Of a stretch of 64,000 nucleotides of DNA, positions 25,273-34,214 are shown piece by piece (position 1 is the first letter of the stretch; every line of letters begins with the position of its first letter). Source of the DNA: Streptomyces alboflavus (GTDB lineage: Bacteria; Actinomycetota; Actinomycetes; Streptomycetales; Streptomycetaceae); assembly GCF_000716675.1 (NCBI RefSeq), contig NZ_JNXT01000019.1, positions 1-64,000 of the forward strand. The letters are read 5' to 3'. Under the pieces are notes generated by a model. It did not search any database and had not been told where the DNA came from. It saw nothing but the letters and a program-made list of their open reading frames with translations. The position numbers and the translations under genes are program-made.

Positions 25273-26016
25273 ATGACGATCAAGCGCGGCACGACCATCA
25301 AGGCCGTCGTCTGGGACATCGACGACACGATCTTCGACTACGCCCACGCCGACACCGAGGGCATCCGCGCCCACCTCGTCGCCGAGGACCTCCTGGCCGG
25401 GTACGGGACCGCCGAGGACGCCCTCGCGCTGTGGAAGCGGACCACCGAGCGCCACTGGGCCCGCTTCGGCGCGGGTGAGGTGGACTTCGAGACGCAGCGC
25501 CGCGACCGCGTGCGCGACTTCGTGGGCGCTGCGCTCGACGACATCGAGGCCGACGCCTGGTTCGCCCGCTACCGCGCGCACTACGAGGCCGCCTGGACCC
25601 TCTTCCCGGACACCCTGCCGACCCTGGACGCCCTCGCCGACCGCTACCGGCACGCGGTCCTGTCCAACTCCGCCCACGCCGTGCAGGACCACAAGCTCCG
25701 CACCCTCGGCGTGCGCGACCGCTTCGAGGCCGTCCTGTGCGCCGCCGACCTGGGCGTCTCCAAGCCCGCGGCGGAGGCGTTCCACGCCGTGTGCGCGGAG
25801 CTCGGCCTCGCGCCCGCGGAGATCGCCTACGTCGGCGACCAGCCGGAGATCGACGCCCGCGGCGCCCGTGACGCGGGGCTGCTCGGCATCTGGCTCGACC
25901 GCAACGGCTCGGCCCAGGAAGGCCCGTCGGGCGTCCACCGCATCGCCGGCCTCGCCGAGCTGCCCGCGCTGTTGCTGGCCGATACCCGTTTTGGAGCGCC
26001 GTCCACCTTCGGGTAA
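25273..26016 (+). CDS. HAD-family hydrolase (phosphatase)
   Basis: A 247-residue haloacid dehalogenase-fold phosphatase. Motif I is VVWDIDDTIFD near residue 12-22, motif II is VLSNSA (about residue 130), and the later KPAAEAF lysine and VGDQPEIDARGARDAG acid motif complete the catalytic core. Members of this branch act as nucleotide or sugar phosphatases; the substrate is not clear. The ATG at 25273 has no Shine-Dalgarno; TACGTT at 25261-25266 could serve as a -10 box giving a leaderless mRNA. It lies immediately after the gltX terminator. Confidence 0.88.
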   Translation: MTIKRGTTIKAVVWDIDDTIFDYAHADTEGIRAHLVAEDLLAGYGTAEDALALWKRTTERHWARFGAGEVDFETQRRDRVRDFVGAALDDIEADAWFARYRAHYEAAWTLFPDTLPTLDALADRYRHAVLSNSAHAVQDHKLRTLGVRDRFEAVLCAADLGVSKPAAEAFHAVCAELGLAPAEIAYVGDQPEIDARGARDAGLLGIWLDRNGSAQEGPSGVHRIAGLAELPALLLADTRFGAPSTFG

Positions 26017-26104
26017 TGTTCTTCCTGCGCCGCCCGAGAGGGCCGAAAGGTCCGGCCCGGGAAGCGCAAGTCAAACAAAGCCCCCGTAGGGGGTTGCGCT
26101 TTGA

Positions 26105-26176
26105 TGGCCTATGGTGTAATTGGCAGCACGACGGTTTCTGGTTCCGTTAGTCTAGGTTCGAGTCCTGGTAGGCCAG
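26105..26176 (+). tRNA. tRNA-Gln (CTG)
   Basis: 72 bases. Acceptor TGGCCTA (26105-26111) pairs with TAGGCCA (26169-26175) plus discriminator G. Anticodon loop TTCTGGT gives CTG. The T-arm contains GGTTCGAGTCC. CCA is not encoded. Confidence 0.95.
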
Positions 26177-26217
26177 CTCGCAGAGCTCATCTGCAACCGC
26201 GGATCACGATCCGCAAA

Positions 26218-26290
26218 GCCCCCGTTGTGTAGCGGCCTAGCACGCTGCCCTCTCAAGGCAGTAGCGCCGGTTCGAATCCGGTCGGGGGTA
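26218..26290 (+). tRNA. tRNA-Glu (CTC)
   Basis: 73 bases. Acceptor GCCCCCG pairs with CGGGGGT plus discriminator A. Anticodon loop CTCTCAA gives CTC. Anticodon stem TGCC/GGCA differs from the other two tRNA-Glu copies. Confidence 0.95.
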
Positions 26291-26352
26291 CAGATCCTTC
26301 CCGTGAGGACAGTTCGGGTCGCACCCACTGACCTCAATGCAGGATCGCTAGG

Positions 26353-26425
26353 GCCCCCGTTGTGTAGCGGCCTAGCACGCCGCCCTCTCAAGGCGGTAGC
26401 GCCGGTTCGAATCCGGTCGGGGGTA
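26353..26425 (+). tRNA. tRNA-Glu (CTC), second copy
   Basis: 73 bases, the same structure as the first tRNA-Glu except for anticodon stem CGCC/GGCG. A short inverted repeat, GTGGTC-TGGTATA-GACCAC, follows at 26428-26446, probably a processing or spacer hairpin. Confidence 0.95.
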
Positions 26426-26449
26426 CTGTGGTCTGGTATAGACCACCTG

Positions 26450-26521
26450 TGGGCTATGGTGTAATTGGCAACACGAAGGTTTCTGGTTCCTTTGTTCTAG
26501 GTTCGAGTCCTGGTAGCCCAG
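26450..26521 (+). tRNA. tRNA-Gln (CTG), second copy
   Basis: 72 bases. Acceptor TGGGCTA (26450-26456) pairs with TAGCCCA, discriminator G. Anticodon loop TTCTGGT gives CTG. The acceptor and anticodon stems differ in sequence from the first copy. Confidence 0.95.
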
Positions 26522-26544
26522 CGCAGTAACAGCAACACCAGCAA

Positions 26545-26617
26545 GCCCCCGTTGTGTAGCGGCCTAGCACGCCGCCCTCTCAAGGCGGTAGCGCCGGTTC
26601 GAATCCGGTCGGGGGTA
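26545..26617 (+). tRNA. tRNA-Glu (CTC), third copy
   Basis: 73 bases, identical in the acceptor and anticodon arms to the second tRNA-Glu. It ends the five-tRNA array and is followed directly by a terminator. Confidence 0.95.
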
Positions 26618-26624
26618 CGCGAAG

Positions 26625-26656
26625 AAGAAGCCCTTCCCGGTCGGGAAGGGCTTCTT
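26625..26656 (+). terminator. Terminator of the tRNA array
   Basis: AAGAAGCCCTTCCCG (26625-26639) pairs with CGGGAAGGGCTTCTT (26642-26656), followed by TCGTG. A classical intrinsic terminator shape. Confidence 0.85.
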
Positions 26657-26674
26657 TCGTGTGCGGACGTACGA

Positions 26675-26734
26675 CACCCCTCATCTCCCGCCCGCCGCTG
26701 CGGCGTTGGAGCCGCGGGCCGGAGATGAGGGGTG
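26675..26734 (-). terminator. Terminator of ndgR
   Basis: A 20-bp stem with one mismatch (26675-26694 with 26715-26734), arms CACCCCTCATCTC.../...GAGATGAGGGGTG, just downstream of the ndgR stop. Confidence 0.8.
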
Positions 26735-26741
26735 GGGCGTC

Positions 26742-27458
26742 TCAGCTGGTGCGGCGCAGCGCCTCGGAGAGACGGCCGGCCGCGTCGATGACGGCCTGGG
26801 CGTGCATCCGGCCCGGGTGCCGCGTAAGACGCTCGATCGGCCCGGAGACCGAGACGGCCGCCACCACCCGGTTCGAAGGACCGCGCACCGGCGCCGACAC
26901 CGACGCCACTCCCGGCTCCCGCTCGCCGATCGACTGCGCCCAGCCCCGGCGGCGCACACCCGACAGGGCCGTCGCCGTGAACCGCGCGCCCTGCAGGCCC
27001 CGGTGCAGCCGCTCCGGCTCCTCCCAGGCCATCAGGATCTGCGCCGACGAACCCGCCTTCATCGTGAGCGTCGAACCGACCGGGACCGTGTCCCGAAGGC
27101 CCGAGAGGCGCTCCGCCGCGGCCACGCAGATCCGCATGTCGCCCTGGCGTCGATACAGCTGCGCGCTCTCGCCCGTCACGTCCCGCAGATGCGTGAGCAC
27201 CGGACCGGCCGTCGCGAGCAGCCGGTCCTCGCCAGCCGCCGCGGCCAGCTCGGCCAGGCGCGGGCCCAGGATGAAACGGCCCTGCATGTCCCGCGCCACC
27301 ATCCGGTGGTGTTCCAAGGCCACGGCCAGACGATGGGCCGTGGGTCGTGCGAGCCCGGTGGCCGCGACCAACCCGGCAAGGGTGGCGGGACCGGACTCCA
27401 GGGCGCTCAGGACAAGGGCTGCCTTGTCGAGAACGCCTACGCCGCTAGAGTTGTCCAT
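26742..27458 (-). CDS. ndgR: IclR-family regulator NdgR
   Basis: A 238-residue IclR-family regulator. The N-terminal winged helix-turn-helix is VLDKAALVLSALESGPATLAGLVAATGLARPTAHRLAVAL; the C-terminal IclR effector domain includes SAQLYRRQGDMRICVAAAERLSGLRDTVPVGS and VSVSGPIERL. Position divergent from leuCD identifies it as NdgR, known in S. coelicolor to control leucine and other amino-acid genes and affect antibiotic production. The ATG at 27458 is chosen over an upstream in-frame ATG at 27479. A partial palindrome in the shared intergenic region is a candidate binding site. Confidence 0.92.
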   Translation of the reverse strand: MDNSSGVGVLDKAALVLSALESGPATLAGLVAATGLARPTAHRLAVALEHHRMVARDMQGRFILGPRLAELAAAAGEDRLLATAGPVLTHLRDVTGESAQLYRRQGDMRICVAAAERLSGLRDTVPVGSTLTMKAGSSAQILMAWEEPERLHRGLQGARFTATALSGVRRRGWAQSIGEREPGVASVSAPVRGPSNRVVAAVSVSGPIERLTRHPGRMHAQAVIDAAGRLSEALRRTS

Positions 27459-27471
27459 GCAACGATACTCG

Positions 27472-27490
27472 CGTCTCACTCTGTGAAACG
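27472..27490. promoter_or_regulatory. Candidate NdgR operator between ndgR and leuCD
   Basis: CGTCTCAC-TCT-GTGAAACG is an inverted repeat with one mismatch, 14 bp upstream of the ndgR start and about 157 bp upstream of leuC. NdgR is known to bind the ndgR-leuC intergenic region; the exact site here is inferred. Confidence 0.5.
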
Positions 27491-27646
27491 CAAGTTCAAA
27501 AAATCCGGGAACCCGCCACTCTGTAGGAGCGGTCCGGCGACCAACGGATTCGCGGCCGGCGTCCAGCGCGCAGTCACGAGGGGTACGGCGTCGGCGAACT
27601 GATTCTCTAGTTGGGCCGGCGCACGACGCCGGTCGGAGGGAAAGCG

Positions 27647-29071
27647 ATGGGTAGGACTCTCGCGGAGAAGGTCTGGGACGACCACGTCGTCCGGCGCGCC
27701 GAAGGCGAGCCCGACCTCCTCTTCATCGATCTGCACCTGCTGCACGAGGTGACCAGCCCGCAGGCGTTCGACGGCCTCCGGCAGGCCGGGCGCCAGGTGC
27801 GGCGCCTCGATCTCACCATCGCCACCGAGGACCACAACACCCCGACCCTCGACATCGACAAGCCGATCGCGGACCCCGTGTCCCGCGCCCAGCTGGAGAC
27901 GCTGCGCAAGAACTGCGCCGAGTTCGGCGTCCGGCTGCACCCGCTCGGCGACGTCGAGCAGGGCGTCGTCCACGTAGTGGGACCGCAGCTGGGACTGACC
28001 CAGCCCGGCACCACGGTGGTCTGTGGCGACTCCCACACCTCCACGCACGGCGCCTTCGGCGCGCTGGCCTTCGGCATCGGCACCTCCCAGGTCGAGCACG
28101 TCCTCGCGACCCAGACGCTGCCGCTGGCCCGCCCGAAGACCATGGCCATCACCATCGACGGCGAACTGCCCGACGGTGTCACCGCCAAGGACCTGATCCT
28201 CGCCATCATCGCCCGGATCGGCACCGGCGGCGGCCAGGGCTACGTCCTGGAGTACCGCGGCCCGGCCATCGAGAAGCTCTCGATGGAGGCCCGCATGACC
28301 ATCTGCAACATGTCCATCGAGGCCGGCGCCCGCGCGGGCATGATCGCCCCCGACGAGACGACCTTCGCGTACATCAAGGACCGCGCCCACGCCCCGCAGG
28401 GCGCCGACTGGGACGAGGCCGTCGCGTACTGGAAGACGCTGCGCACCGACGACGACGCCGTCTTCGACGCCGAGGTCTACATCGACGCCGCCGATCTCTC
28501 GCCGTTCGTCACCTGGGGCACCAACCCGGGCCAGGGCCTGCCCCTGTCGGGACACGTCCCCGACCCGGCTTCGTACGAAGACGCTTCGGAGCGGCTCGCC
28601 GCCGAAAAGGCCCTGGAGTACATGGGGTTGAGCGCCGGACAGCGGCTGCGGGACATCAAGGTGGACACCGTCTTCGTAGGCTCCTGCACCAACGGCCGTA
28701 TCGAAGACCTCCGATCGGCCGCCGCCGTCCTCGACGGGCGCAAAGTCGCCGACGGCGTACGGATGCTGGTCGTGCCGGGCTCGGTGCGGGTCGCCCTGCA
28801 GGCGGTCGAGGAGGGCCTGGACAAGGTGTTCACCGCGGCCGGCGCCGAATGGCGGCACGCGGGCTGCTCGATGTGCCTGGGCATGAACCCCGACCAACTC
28901 GCCCCCGGCGAGCGCTCCGCGTCCACGTCCAACCGCAACTTCGAGGGCCGTCAGGGCAAGGGCGGACGCACCCACCTGGTGTCGCCGCAGGTCGCCGCCG
29001 CCACCGCGGTCACCGGCCACCTGGCATCGCCCGCCGACCTCGCCGACGCCCCCACGACCGCCGGAGTCTGA
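27647..29071 (+). CDS. leuC: 3-isopropylmalate dehydratase large subunit
   Basis: A 474-residue aconitase-superfamily subunit that isomerises 2-isopropylmalate to 3-isopropylmalate in leucine synthesis, with LeuD. The 4Fe-4S ligands are in VGSCTNGR and the [10 protein letters not shown] region. The [27 protein letters not shown] segment is diagnostic. The ATG at 27647 is preceded by GGAGGGAAAGCG, better placed than the in-frame start at 27611. leuD follows after 6 bp. Confidence 0.97.
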   Translation: MGRTLAEKVWDDHVVRRAEGEPDLLFIDLHLLHEVTSPQAFDGLRQAGRQVRRLDLTIATEDHNTPTLDIDKPIADPVSRAQLETLRKNCAEFGVRLHPLGDVEQGVVHVVGPQLGLTQPGTTVVCGDSHTSTHGAFGALAFGIGTSQVEHVLATQTLPLARPKTMAITIDGELPDGVTAKDLILAIIARIGTGGGQGYVLEYRGPAIEKLSMEARMTICNMSIEAGARAGMIAPDETTFAYIKDRAHAPQGADWDEAVAYWKTLRTDDDAVFDAEVYIDAADLSPFVTWGTNPGQGLPLSGHVPDPASYEDASERLAAEKALEYMGLSAGQRLRDIKVDTVFVGSCTNGRIEDLRSAAAVLDGRKVADGVRMLVVPGSVRVALQAVEEGLDKVFTAAGAEWRHAGCSMCLGMNPDQLAPGERSASTSNRNFEGRQGKGGRTHLVSPQVAAATAVTGHLASPADLADAPTTAGV

Positions 29072-29077
29072 TCAGCC

Positions 29078-29674
29078 ATGGAAGCCTTCACCACCCACAC
29101 CGGCCGGGCCGTGCCGCTGCGCCGCAGCAACGTCGACACCGACCAGATCATCCCCGCCCACTGGCTGAAGAAGGTCACCAGGGACGGGTTCGAGGACGGA
29201 CTCTTCGAGGCCTGGCGCAAGGACGCCGACTTCGTGCTCAACAAGCAGGAGCGACAGGGCGCCACGGTCCTGGTCGCCGGGCCCGACTTCGGCACCGGAT
29301 CCTCCCGCGAGCACGCCGTCTGGGCGCTGCAGAACTACGGCTTCAAGGCCGTCATCTCGTCCCGCTTCGCCGACATCTTCCGTGGGAACTCGCTCAAGAA
29401 CGGCCTGCTCACGGTGGTTCTGGAGCAGTCGACCGTGGATGAGCTGTGGGCCCTGACGGAGGCCGACCCGACCGTCGAGATCACCGTCGACCTGCACGAA
29501 CGCCAGGTCCGCGCCCCCGGCGTCACCGCCTCCTTCGAGCTGGACGAGAACGCCCGCTGGCGGCTCCTGAACGGCCTGGACGACATCAGCATCACCCTCC
29601 AGAACGAGCAGGACATCGCCGTCTACGAGTCCCGGCGCCCCGCGCACAAGCCGCGCACCGTGCAGGCCGCCTGA
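29078..29674 (+). CDS. leuD: 3-isopropylmalate dehydratase small subunit
   Basis: A 198-residue small subunit carrying the swivelling domain with the substrate-recognition segments [18 protein letters not shown] and [17 protein letters not shown]. It forms a heterodimer with LeuC and is translated from the same operon, six bases downstream. An intrinsic terminator lies about 60 bp after the stop. Confidence 0.97.
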   Translation: MEAFTTHTGRAVPLRRSNVDTDQIIPAHWLKKVTRDGFEDGLFEAWRKDADFVLNKQERQGATVLVAGPDFGTGSSREHAVWALQNYGFKAVISSRFADIFRGNSLKNGLLTVVLEQSTVDELWALTEADPTVEITVDLHERQVRAPGVTASFELDENARWRLLNGLDDISITLQNEQDIAVYESRRPAHKPRTVQAA

Positions 29675-29736
29675 CCCGCTTCCCCCGGGCGGCCCAGCGC
29701 GCCTTCGCGAGTTGCCCGGGAGTGCCCCGGCACCCG

Positions 29737-29770
29737 ATGTACCCCCAATCGTGGACGGTTGGGGGTACAT
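29737..29770. terminator. Terminator of leuCD
   Basis: ATGTACCCCCAA (29737-29748) pairs perfectly with TTGGGGGTACAT (29759-29770), 10-base loop. It ends leuCD before the small gene at 29958. Confidence 0.75.
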
Positions 29771-29957
29771 CTGTGTCCGGCCCCCGTATGCCCCCCGATG
29801 ACCTGAACGGGTGGTCTCAACTGCCTTGATCTGAGGGGCAGAAGAGGCCGGAAATCCACTTGCACCCCGAGGTTGCGGTTATCCTCAGATGGGCGCCGGA
29901 GGAGGGTAGTTACCCCCTGCGGAGGCGACAACTCGCCCCAGATGGCACAATCGGTGC

Positions 29958-30194
29958 ATGGGACGCGACGACCAACTCGAGCTCTACGGACTCGTGGCGG
30001 ACCAGTTGAAGGAAGCGCACTCCCGAGTGCGCGCACTGCAAGTCCCGGAGGGCGTACGGATGGCGCTGACCCGGAAGCTGCTGGTCATTACGGCCGCGGC
30101 CAAACACGATCTCGCCGATGCGGCAAGGCGTCTGGAGCGGTTGATGGCGTACCTCGACGACGGCGACGAGGGCCGAATCCCTGAAGACGACTGA
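29958..30194 (+). CDS. Small conserved helical protein
   Basis: A 78-residue charged, mostly helical protein (MGRDDQLELYGLVADQLKEAH ... LTRKLLVITAAAKHDLADAARRLERLMAYLDDGD). It resembles small conserved proteins found upstream of hupS in Streptomyces. No catalytic motif, signal peptide or membrane helix. Its function is unknown; the long amphipathic helix suggests a coiled-coil or DNA/RNA-associated adaptor. It is on the same strand as hupS, 190 bp upstream. Confidence 0.75.
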   Translation: MGRDDQLELYGLVADQLKEAHSRVRALQVPEGVRMALTRKLLVITAAAKHDLADAARRLERLMAYLDDGDEGRIPEDD

Positions 30195-30384
30195 GTGGCA
30201 GGCCTGAACGGGCCTGCTGGGTCCCGACGGGCCTCAACGGACCTTCGAGGAACTCCTCGAGAGCCCAGGTCGTTGCGGCACAAGGGTGATTAGCCCGTTT
30301 CGTGTTTGATTTGCGGTATATATCTGCCTAACGTGCGAAAAAGCCTGGCACATTCGCTCAGGCAATGTCTCCGAAGGGGAAGAC

Positions 30385-31065
30385 GTGAACAAGGCGCAGC
30401 TCGTAGAAGCGATTGCCGACAAGGTCGGTGGCCGTCAGCAGGCCGCCGACGCCGTGGACGCGGTTCTGGACGCCATCGTCCGTGCCGTCGTCAGTGGAGA
30501 CCGTGTTTCGGTCACCGGCTTCGGCTCGTTCGAGAAGGTCGACCGCCCGGCTCGGTACGCCCGCAACCCGCAGACCGGGGAGCGCGTTCGGGTCAAGAAG
30601 ACCTCGGTGCCGCGCTTCCGCGCGGGCCAGGGCTTCAAGGACCTGGTGAGCGGCTCGAAGAAGCTCCCGAAGAACGACGTTGCGGTCAAGAAGGCGCCCA
30701 AGGGCAGCCTTTCGGGCGGCACCAAGACCACCGCCAAGGCGGCCACCAAGAAGGCCACCGCCAAGAAGGCCACCGCCAAGAAGACGACGGCGAAGAAGAC
30801 CACCGCCGCCAAGAAGGCCACCACCGCCAAGAAGGCGACGACGGCCAAGAAGGCCACCACCGCCAAGAAGGCGGCGAAGACGGCCACGGCCAAGAAGACC
30901 ACGGCCAAGAAGACGGCCAAGGCGGCCACGGCGAAGAAGACCACCGCCAAGAAGGCCGCCGCCAAGAAGGCGCCCGCCAAGAAGGCCACGGCCAAGAAGG
31001 CGCCCGCCAAGAAGTCCACGGCGCGCAAGACCACCGCCAAGAAGGCCACCGCCCGCAAGAAGTAA
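30385..31065 (+). CDS. hupS: HU-family nucleoid protein with lysine-rich tail
   Basis: A 226-residue HU-type DNA-binding protein. The first ~95 residues are canonical HU (MNKAQLVEAIADKV, DRVSVTGFGSFE, RPARYARNPQTGE, then the SVPRFRAGQGFKDLV beta arm). The last ~130 residues are made of Ala/Lys/Thr repeats (AKK-T/A units), similar to the C-terminal tail of histone H1. In Streptomyces the tailed form is HupS, linked to nucleoid compaction during sporulation. Start is GTG at 30385 with GAAGGGGAAGAC upstream. An AT-rich tract (TATATAT, 30317-30323) lies in the leader or promoter. A strong terminator follows. Confidence 0.95.
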   Translation: MNKAQLVEAIADKVGGRQQAADAVDAVLDAIVRAVVSGDRVSVTGFGSFEKVDRPARYARNPQTGERVRVKKTSVPRFRAGQGFKDLVSGSKKLPKNDVAVKKAPKGSLSGGTKTTAKAATKKATAKKATAKKTTAKKTTAAKKATTAKKATTAKKATTAKKAAKTATAKKTTAKKTAKAATAKKTTAKKAAAKKAPAKKATAKKAPAKKSTARKTTAKKATARKK

Positions 31066-31086
31066 GGGCTGAGGGCACTCACGCGC

Positions 31087-31118
31087 CGGGCCGGGCTCCC
31101 TTGGGGGAGCCCGGCCCG
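31087..31118. terminator. Terminator of hupS
   Basis: CGGGCCGGGCTCCC (31087-31100) pairs perfectly with GGGAGCCCGGCCCG (31105-31118), loop TTGG. Located 20 bp after hupS. Confidence 0.85.
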
Positions 31119-31202
31119 CGGCGTGTTCGGGGGCTGTTCGCGGGCCAGGGGGGCCAGGGGGACCAGAGGGGACCAGCCCGTCCGGAAACGGCTGCGGCGT
31201 CC

Positions 31203-31406
31203 TCAGAACGTCTGCAGCGTCACCAGCGTGATCCGGCGGCCCTCGCCCTCCCCGGTCACCTCGATGCGCACCCGCTGGCCGGGCCTGAGCAGCCGCAGGC
31301 CGCCGGCGTCGAACGCGGGGGCGTCGAAGGGCACCGGGGTGCCGTCGTCGAGGAGCACGCTGCCGGTGCGGGTGTCGGAGTCGTAGGTGTACGCGGTGGC
31401 CTGCAT
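31203..31406 (-). CDS. Small conserved beta-sheet protein (cold-shock/OB-like)
   Basis: A 67-residue protein (MQATAYTYDSDTRTGSVLLDDGTPVPFDAPAFDAGGLRLLRPGQRVRIEV). Alternating short strands and a final TLVTLQTF strand suggest a small OB or cold-shock-like barrel. It is conserved beside cofC in Streptomyces as I recall it. The start is 13 bp downstream of the cofC stop, so the two are probably cotranscribed. No ligand or activity can be assigned; the codon use supports a real gene. Confidence 0.7.
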   Translation of the reverse strand: MQATAYTYDSDTRTGSVLLDDGTPVPFDAPAFDAGGLRLLRPGQRVRIEVTGEGEGRRITLVTLQTF

Positions 31407-31419
31407 GGGGGAAGCGTAC

Positions 31420-32118
31420 TCAGTCCGGGATCAGCAGCCCCGCCGCGGCCGCCGCCGTGTGCGGGCCCACGCCGAGGGCGAGCGCGGCCCGCAGGTCGTC
31501 GCCGGTGTCCACGTCCTGGCGCACGGAACCGGCGTACCCGATGCCGTCGGCGGCTCCGGCGGTCGCGTCGGCGTCGGCGGGCCCGGTCGTCCCGGCCCGT
31601 CCGCCGCCGAGTTCCACCGCTCCCGAGTCCCGGTGCCGGGCCCGGGACGGCCCGCCGAATCGAGGGCGCAATTCCGTGCCGGGCCCCGCGGTGAGCAGCG
31701 TCGTGCCGATTCCCGCCGCGTCCGGCAGGAAAGCGCGCGGGAATGGCACCGCGGCATCGAGGACGCGGGCCAATTCGCCGGGGCGCAGCGCGGGCAGATC
31801 GGCGTTGAGGGCCGCCACGGGTGCCTCGGGGTGCCGGGAGCGCACCTGCCGGGCCGCGTGCGCCAGCGCGGCGTTGAGGCCGTCCCCCGGGGTGTCGGGG
31901 ACGACGTGGGCGCCGAGCGCGGCCAGTTCGCGGCCCGCGCGGACGTCGTCCGTGACGACCACCACATCCCGCACCGACGGGCAGGCCACCGTCGCGGCCA
32001 CGGTGTCCTGCGCGAACGCGAGGGCGAGTGCGGGCCGCAGACCGTCCCCGGCGGCGGGCGCGAGACGGCTCTTGGCCCGCTCCAGGGGCTTGAGCGGTAT
32101 CACCACGGTCCACTGCAC
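31420..32118 (-). CDS. cofC: 2-phospho-L-lactate guanylyltransferase
   Basis: A 232-residue nucleotidyltransferase of coenzyme F420 biosynthesis: it forms a GTP-derived activated phospholactate or phosphoenolpyruvate compound. The N-terminal sequence WTVVIPLKPLERAKSRLAP is the nucleotide-binding signature, followed by VVVVTDD and the metal-coordinating ALNADLPAL. The GTG at 32118 is selected because upstream in-frame sequence lacks homology-like structure; ACGGAG lies before it. Other F420 genes (cofD/fbiA, fbiB) are not in the window. Confidence 0.9.
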   Translation of the reverse strand: MQWTVVIPLKPLERAKSRLAPAAGDGLRPALALAFAQDTVAATVACPSVRDVVVVTDDVRAGRELAALGAHVVPDTPGDGLNAALAHAARQVRSRHPEAPVAALNADLPALRPGELARVLDAAVPFPRAFLPDAAGIGTTLLTAGPGTELRPRFGGPSRARHRDSGAVELGGGRAGTTGPADADATAGAADGIGYAGSVRQDVDTGDDLRAALALGVGPHTAAAAAGLLIPD

Positions 32119-32347
32119 GCCCGGCTCCGTCCTTCGCGTGAGCCCATTGTGACCTGGGGGAAGGGGGCGGAAGGGAGGTGGGGTGCGGGGGTGGCCGCCG
32201 GTGCGGCGGGCCGGTGCCCGGCGCGCGCGGGCCAGGCGGGGCGTGACGGGGAGGTGGCGGACGGGTGGGCGTACGGTGTTCTCGACAGGACGGCAGCCTG
32301 GGGCGACACTTGTGCGGCCGACCAGGCTCATGGAGGAAGGTGTCCGA

Positions 32348-33148
32348 GTGTCCCGCCGCAGAATCGGCTTCTGGTACCGCTTGGCGGCGGTCATCGCTAA
32401 ACCGCCGCTGTTGGTTCTGATCAAGCGGGACTGGCGGGGAATGGAGAACATTCCGGCCGACGGCGGTTTTATCACCGCCGTGAACCACAATTCCCATCTC
32501 GACCCGTTCGCGTACGCCCACTTTCAGTACAACACCGGGCGGGTCCCGCGTTTCCTCGCCAAGCACGGGCTCTTCAAGAAGGGCTTCGTCGGGGCGTTCA
32601 TGCGGGGCACGGGACAGATCCCGGTCTACCGCGAGACCACCAACGCGCTGAGCGCCTTCCGGGCCGCCATCGAGGCCGTCGAGCGCGGCGAATGCGTGGC
32701 GTTCTACCCCGAGGGCACCCTCACCCGCGACCCCGACCTGTGGCCCATGACGGCCAAGACGGGCGTCGCGCGCGTGGCCCTGCAGACCAAGTGCCCGGTC
32801 ATTCCGGTGGCCCAGTGGGGCGCCAACCACGTCCTGCCGCCGTACGCGAAGAAGCCCGACGTGCTGCCCCGCAAGACGCACCACGTGCTCGCCGGTGAGC
32901 CGGTCGACCTGGCGCGCTTCTACGACAAGGAGATGACCCCGGACCTCCTGAAGGAGGCCACCGAGGCCATCATGGCGGCCATCACCGAGCTGCTTCAGGA
33001 GCTGCGCGGCGAGCAGGCCCCGCAGAAGCGCTACGACCCGCGTGAGGTTCGTCTCGCGCAGCGCCGCAAGGCCAAGGAGATCTCCGCCGACGCGGACTCC
33101 GCCGCCAGCGGCCGTACAGAGCAAGGCAGTTCGGAGGAGAGCAAGTGA
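32348..33148 (+). CDS. plsC: 1-acyl-sn-glycerol-3-phosphate acyltransferase
   Basis: A 266-residue lysophospholipid acyltransferase that makes phosphatidate from lysophosphatidate. The acyltransferase boxes are VNHNSHLDP (H-x4-D), a [10 protein letters not shown] segment and [10 protein letters not shown]. The N-terminal [21 protein letters not shown] helix is probably the membrane anchor. The C-terminal ~50 residues are charged. The GTG at 32348 has GGAGGAAGG upstream. It overlaps gpsA by 4 bp, so glycerolipid genes are coupled. Confidence 0.93.
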   Translation: MSRRRIGFWYRLAAVIAKPPLLVLIKRDWRGMENIPADGGFITAVNHNSHLDPFAYAHFQYNTGRVPRFLAKHGLFKKGFVGAFMRGTGQIPVYRETTNALSAFRAAIEAVERGECVAFYPEGTLTRDPDLWPMTAKTGVARVALQTKCPVIPVAQWGANHVLPPYAKKPDVLPRKTHHVLAGEPVDLARFYDKEMTPDLLKEATEAIMAAITELLQELRGEQAPQKRYDPREVRLAQRRKAKEISADADSAASGRTEQGSSEESK

Positions 33149-34155
33149 CCCGATCCCTGAAGGCCGCCGTCTTCGGAACCGGCTCGTGGGGGACGGCCTT
33201 CGGGATGGTCCTCGCCGACGCCGGCTGCGACGTCACCCTGTGGGCCCGCCGCGAAGAACTCGCCGACGCGGTCAACTCCACCCACACCAACCCCGACTAC
33301 CTGCCGGGCGTCGAGCTGCCGCGGAACCTGACCGCCACCACCGACCCGGCCGCCGCCGCGGCCGACGCCGACTTCACCGTGCTCGCCGTGCCCTCGCAGA
33401 CCCTGCGCGGCAACCTCGCCGCCTGGACCCCGCTGCTCGCCCCCGACACGGTGCTCGTCTCGCTGATGAAGGGCGTCGAGCTGGGCTCCGCCATGCGCAT
33501 GAGCGAGGTCATCGAGGACGTCACCAAGGCCCCCGCCGAGCGGATCGCCGTCGTCACCGGACCCAACCTGGCCCGGGAGATCGCCGCCCGCCAGCCCGCC
33601 GCGTCCGTGGTCGCCTGCACCGACGAGACGGTCGCCCAGCGCCTCCAGGCCGCCTGCCACACCCCGTACTTCCGGCCGTACACCAACACCGACGTGGTCG
33701 GCTGCGAGCTGGGCGGCGCCGTGAAGAACGTCATCGGGCTCGCCGTCGGCATCGCGGACGGCATGGGGCTCGGCGACAACACCAAGGGCTCGCTCATCAC
33801 CCGCGGGCTCGCCGAGACCACCCGGCTCGGCCTCGCCATGGGCGCCGACCCGCTGACGTTCTCAGGGCTCGCGGGCCTCGGCGACCTGGTGGCCACCTGC
33901 TCCTCGCCGCTCTCGCGCAACCACACCTTCGGCACCAACCTCGGCAAGGGCATGACCCTGCAGGAGACCATCGCGGTCACCAAGCAGACCGCGGAGGGCG
34001 TCAAGTCCTGCGAGTCCGTCCTCGACCTGGCCCGCAGGCACGGCGTCGACATGCCGATCACCGAGACGGTCGTCGGCATCGTGCACGAGGGCACACCGCC
34101 GCTGGTGGCGCTCAAGGAGCTGATGTCCCGCAGCGCCAAGCCGGAACGCCGCTGA
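33145..34155 (+). CDS. gpsA: Glycerol-3-phosphate dehydrogenase [NAD(P)+]
   Basis: A 336-residue enzyme that reduces dihydroxyacetone phosphate to sn-glycerol-3-phosphate for phospholipid synthesis. The Rossmann motif is [11 protein letters not shown], the active-site lysine/asparagine region is [13 protein letters not shown], and [14 protein letters not shown] is the family signature. The GTG at 33145 overlaps the plsC stop. Confidence 0.96.
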   Translation: MTRSLKAAVFGTGSWGTAFGMVLADAGCDVTLWARREELADAVNSTHTNPDYLPGVELPRNLTATTDPAAAAADADFTVLAVPSQTLRGNLAAWTPLLAPDTVLVSLMKGVELGSAMRMSEVIEDVTKAPAERIAVVTGPNLAREIAARQPAASVVACTDETVAQRLQAACHTPYFRPYTNTDVVGCELGGAVKNVIGLAVGIADGMGLGDNTKGSLITRGLAETTRLGLAMGADPLTFSGLAGLGDLVATCSSPLSRNHTFGTNLGKGMTLQETIAVTKQTAEGVKSCESVLDLARRHGVDMPITETVVGIVHEGTPPLVALKELMSRSAKPERR

Positions 34156-34214
34156 CCCCAGGTCACGGGCGGCACACAGACTCCGCCGGGGGCAAAGGGT
34201 ACGCTCGACGCGAT

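Noticed and set aside
26105..26617. tRNA array as an integration (att) site with a nearby element
   Set aside because: No integrase gene, no repeated tRNA 3' end outside the array, and flanking genes are core.
30700..31060. CRISPR-like or satellite array in the hupS region
   Set aside because: The repeats are in-frame codons of the lysine-rich tail, with no spacers of constant length and no cas genes.
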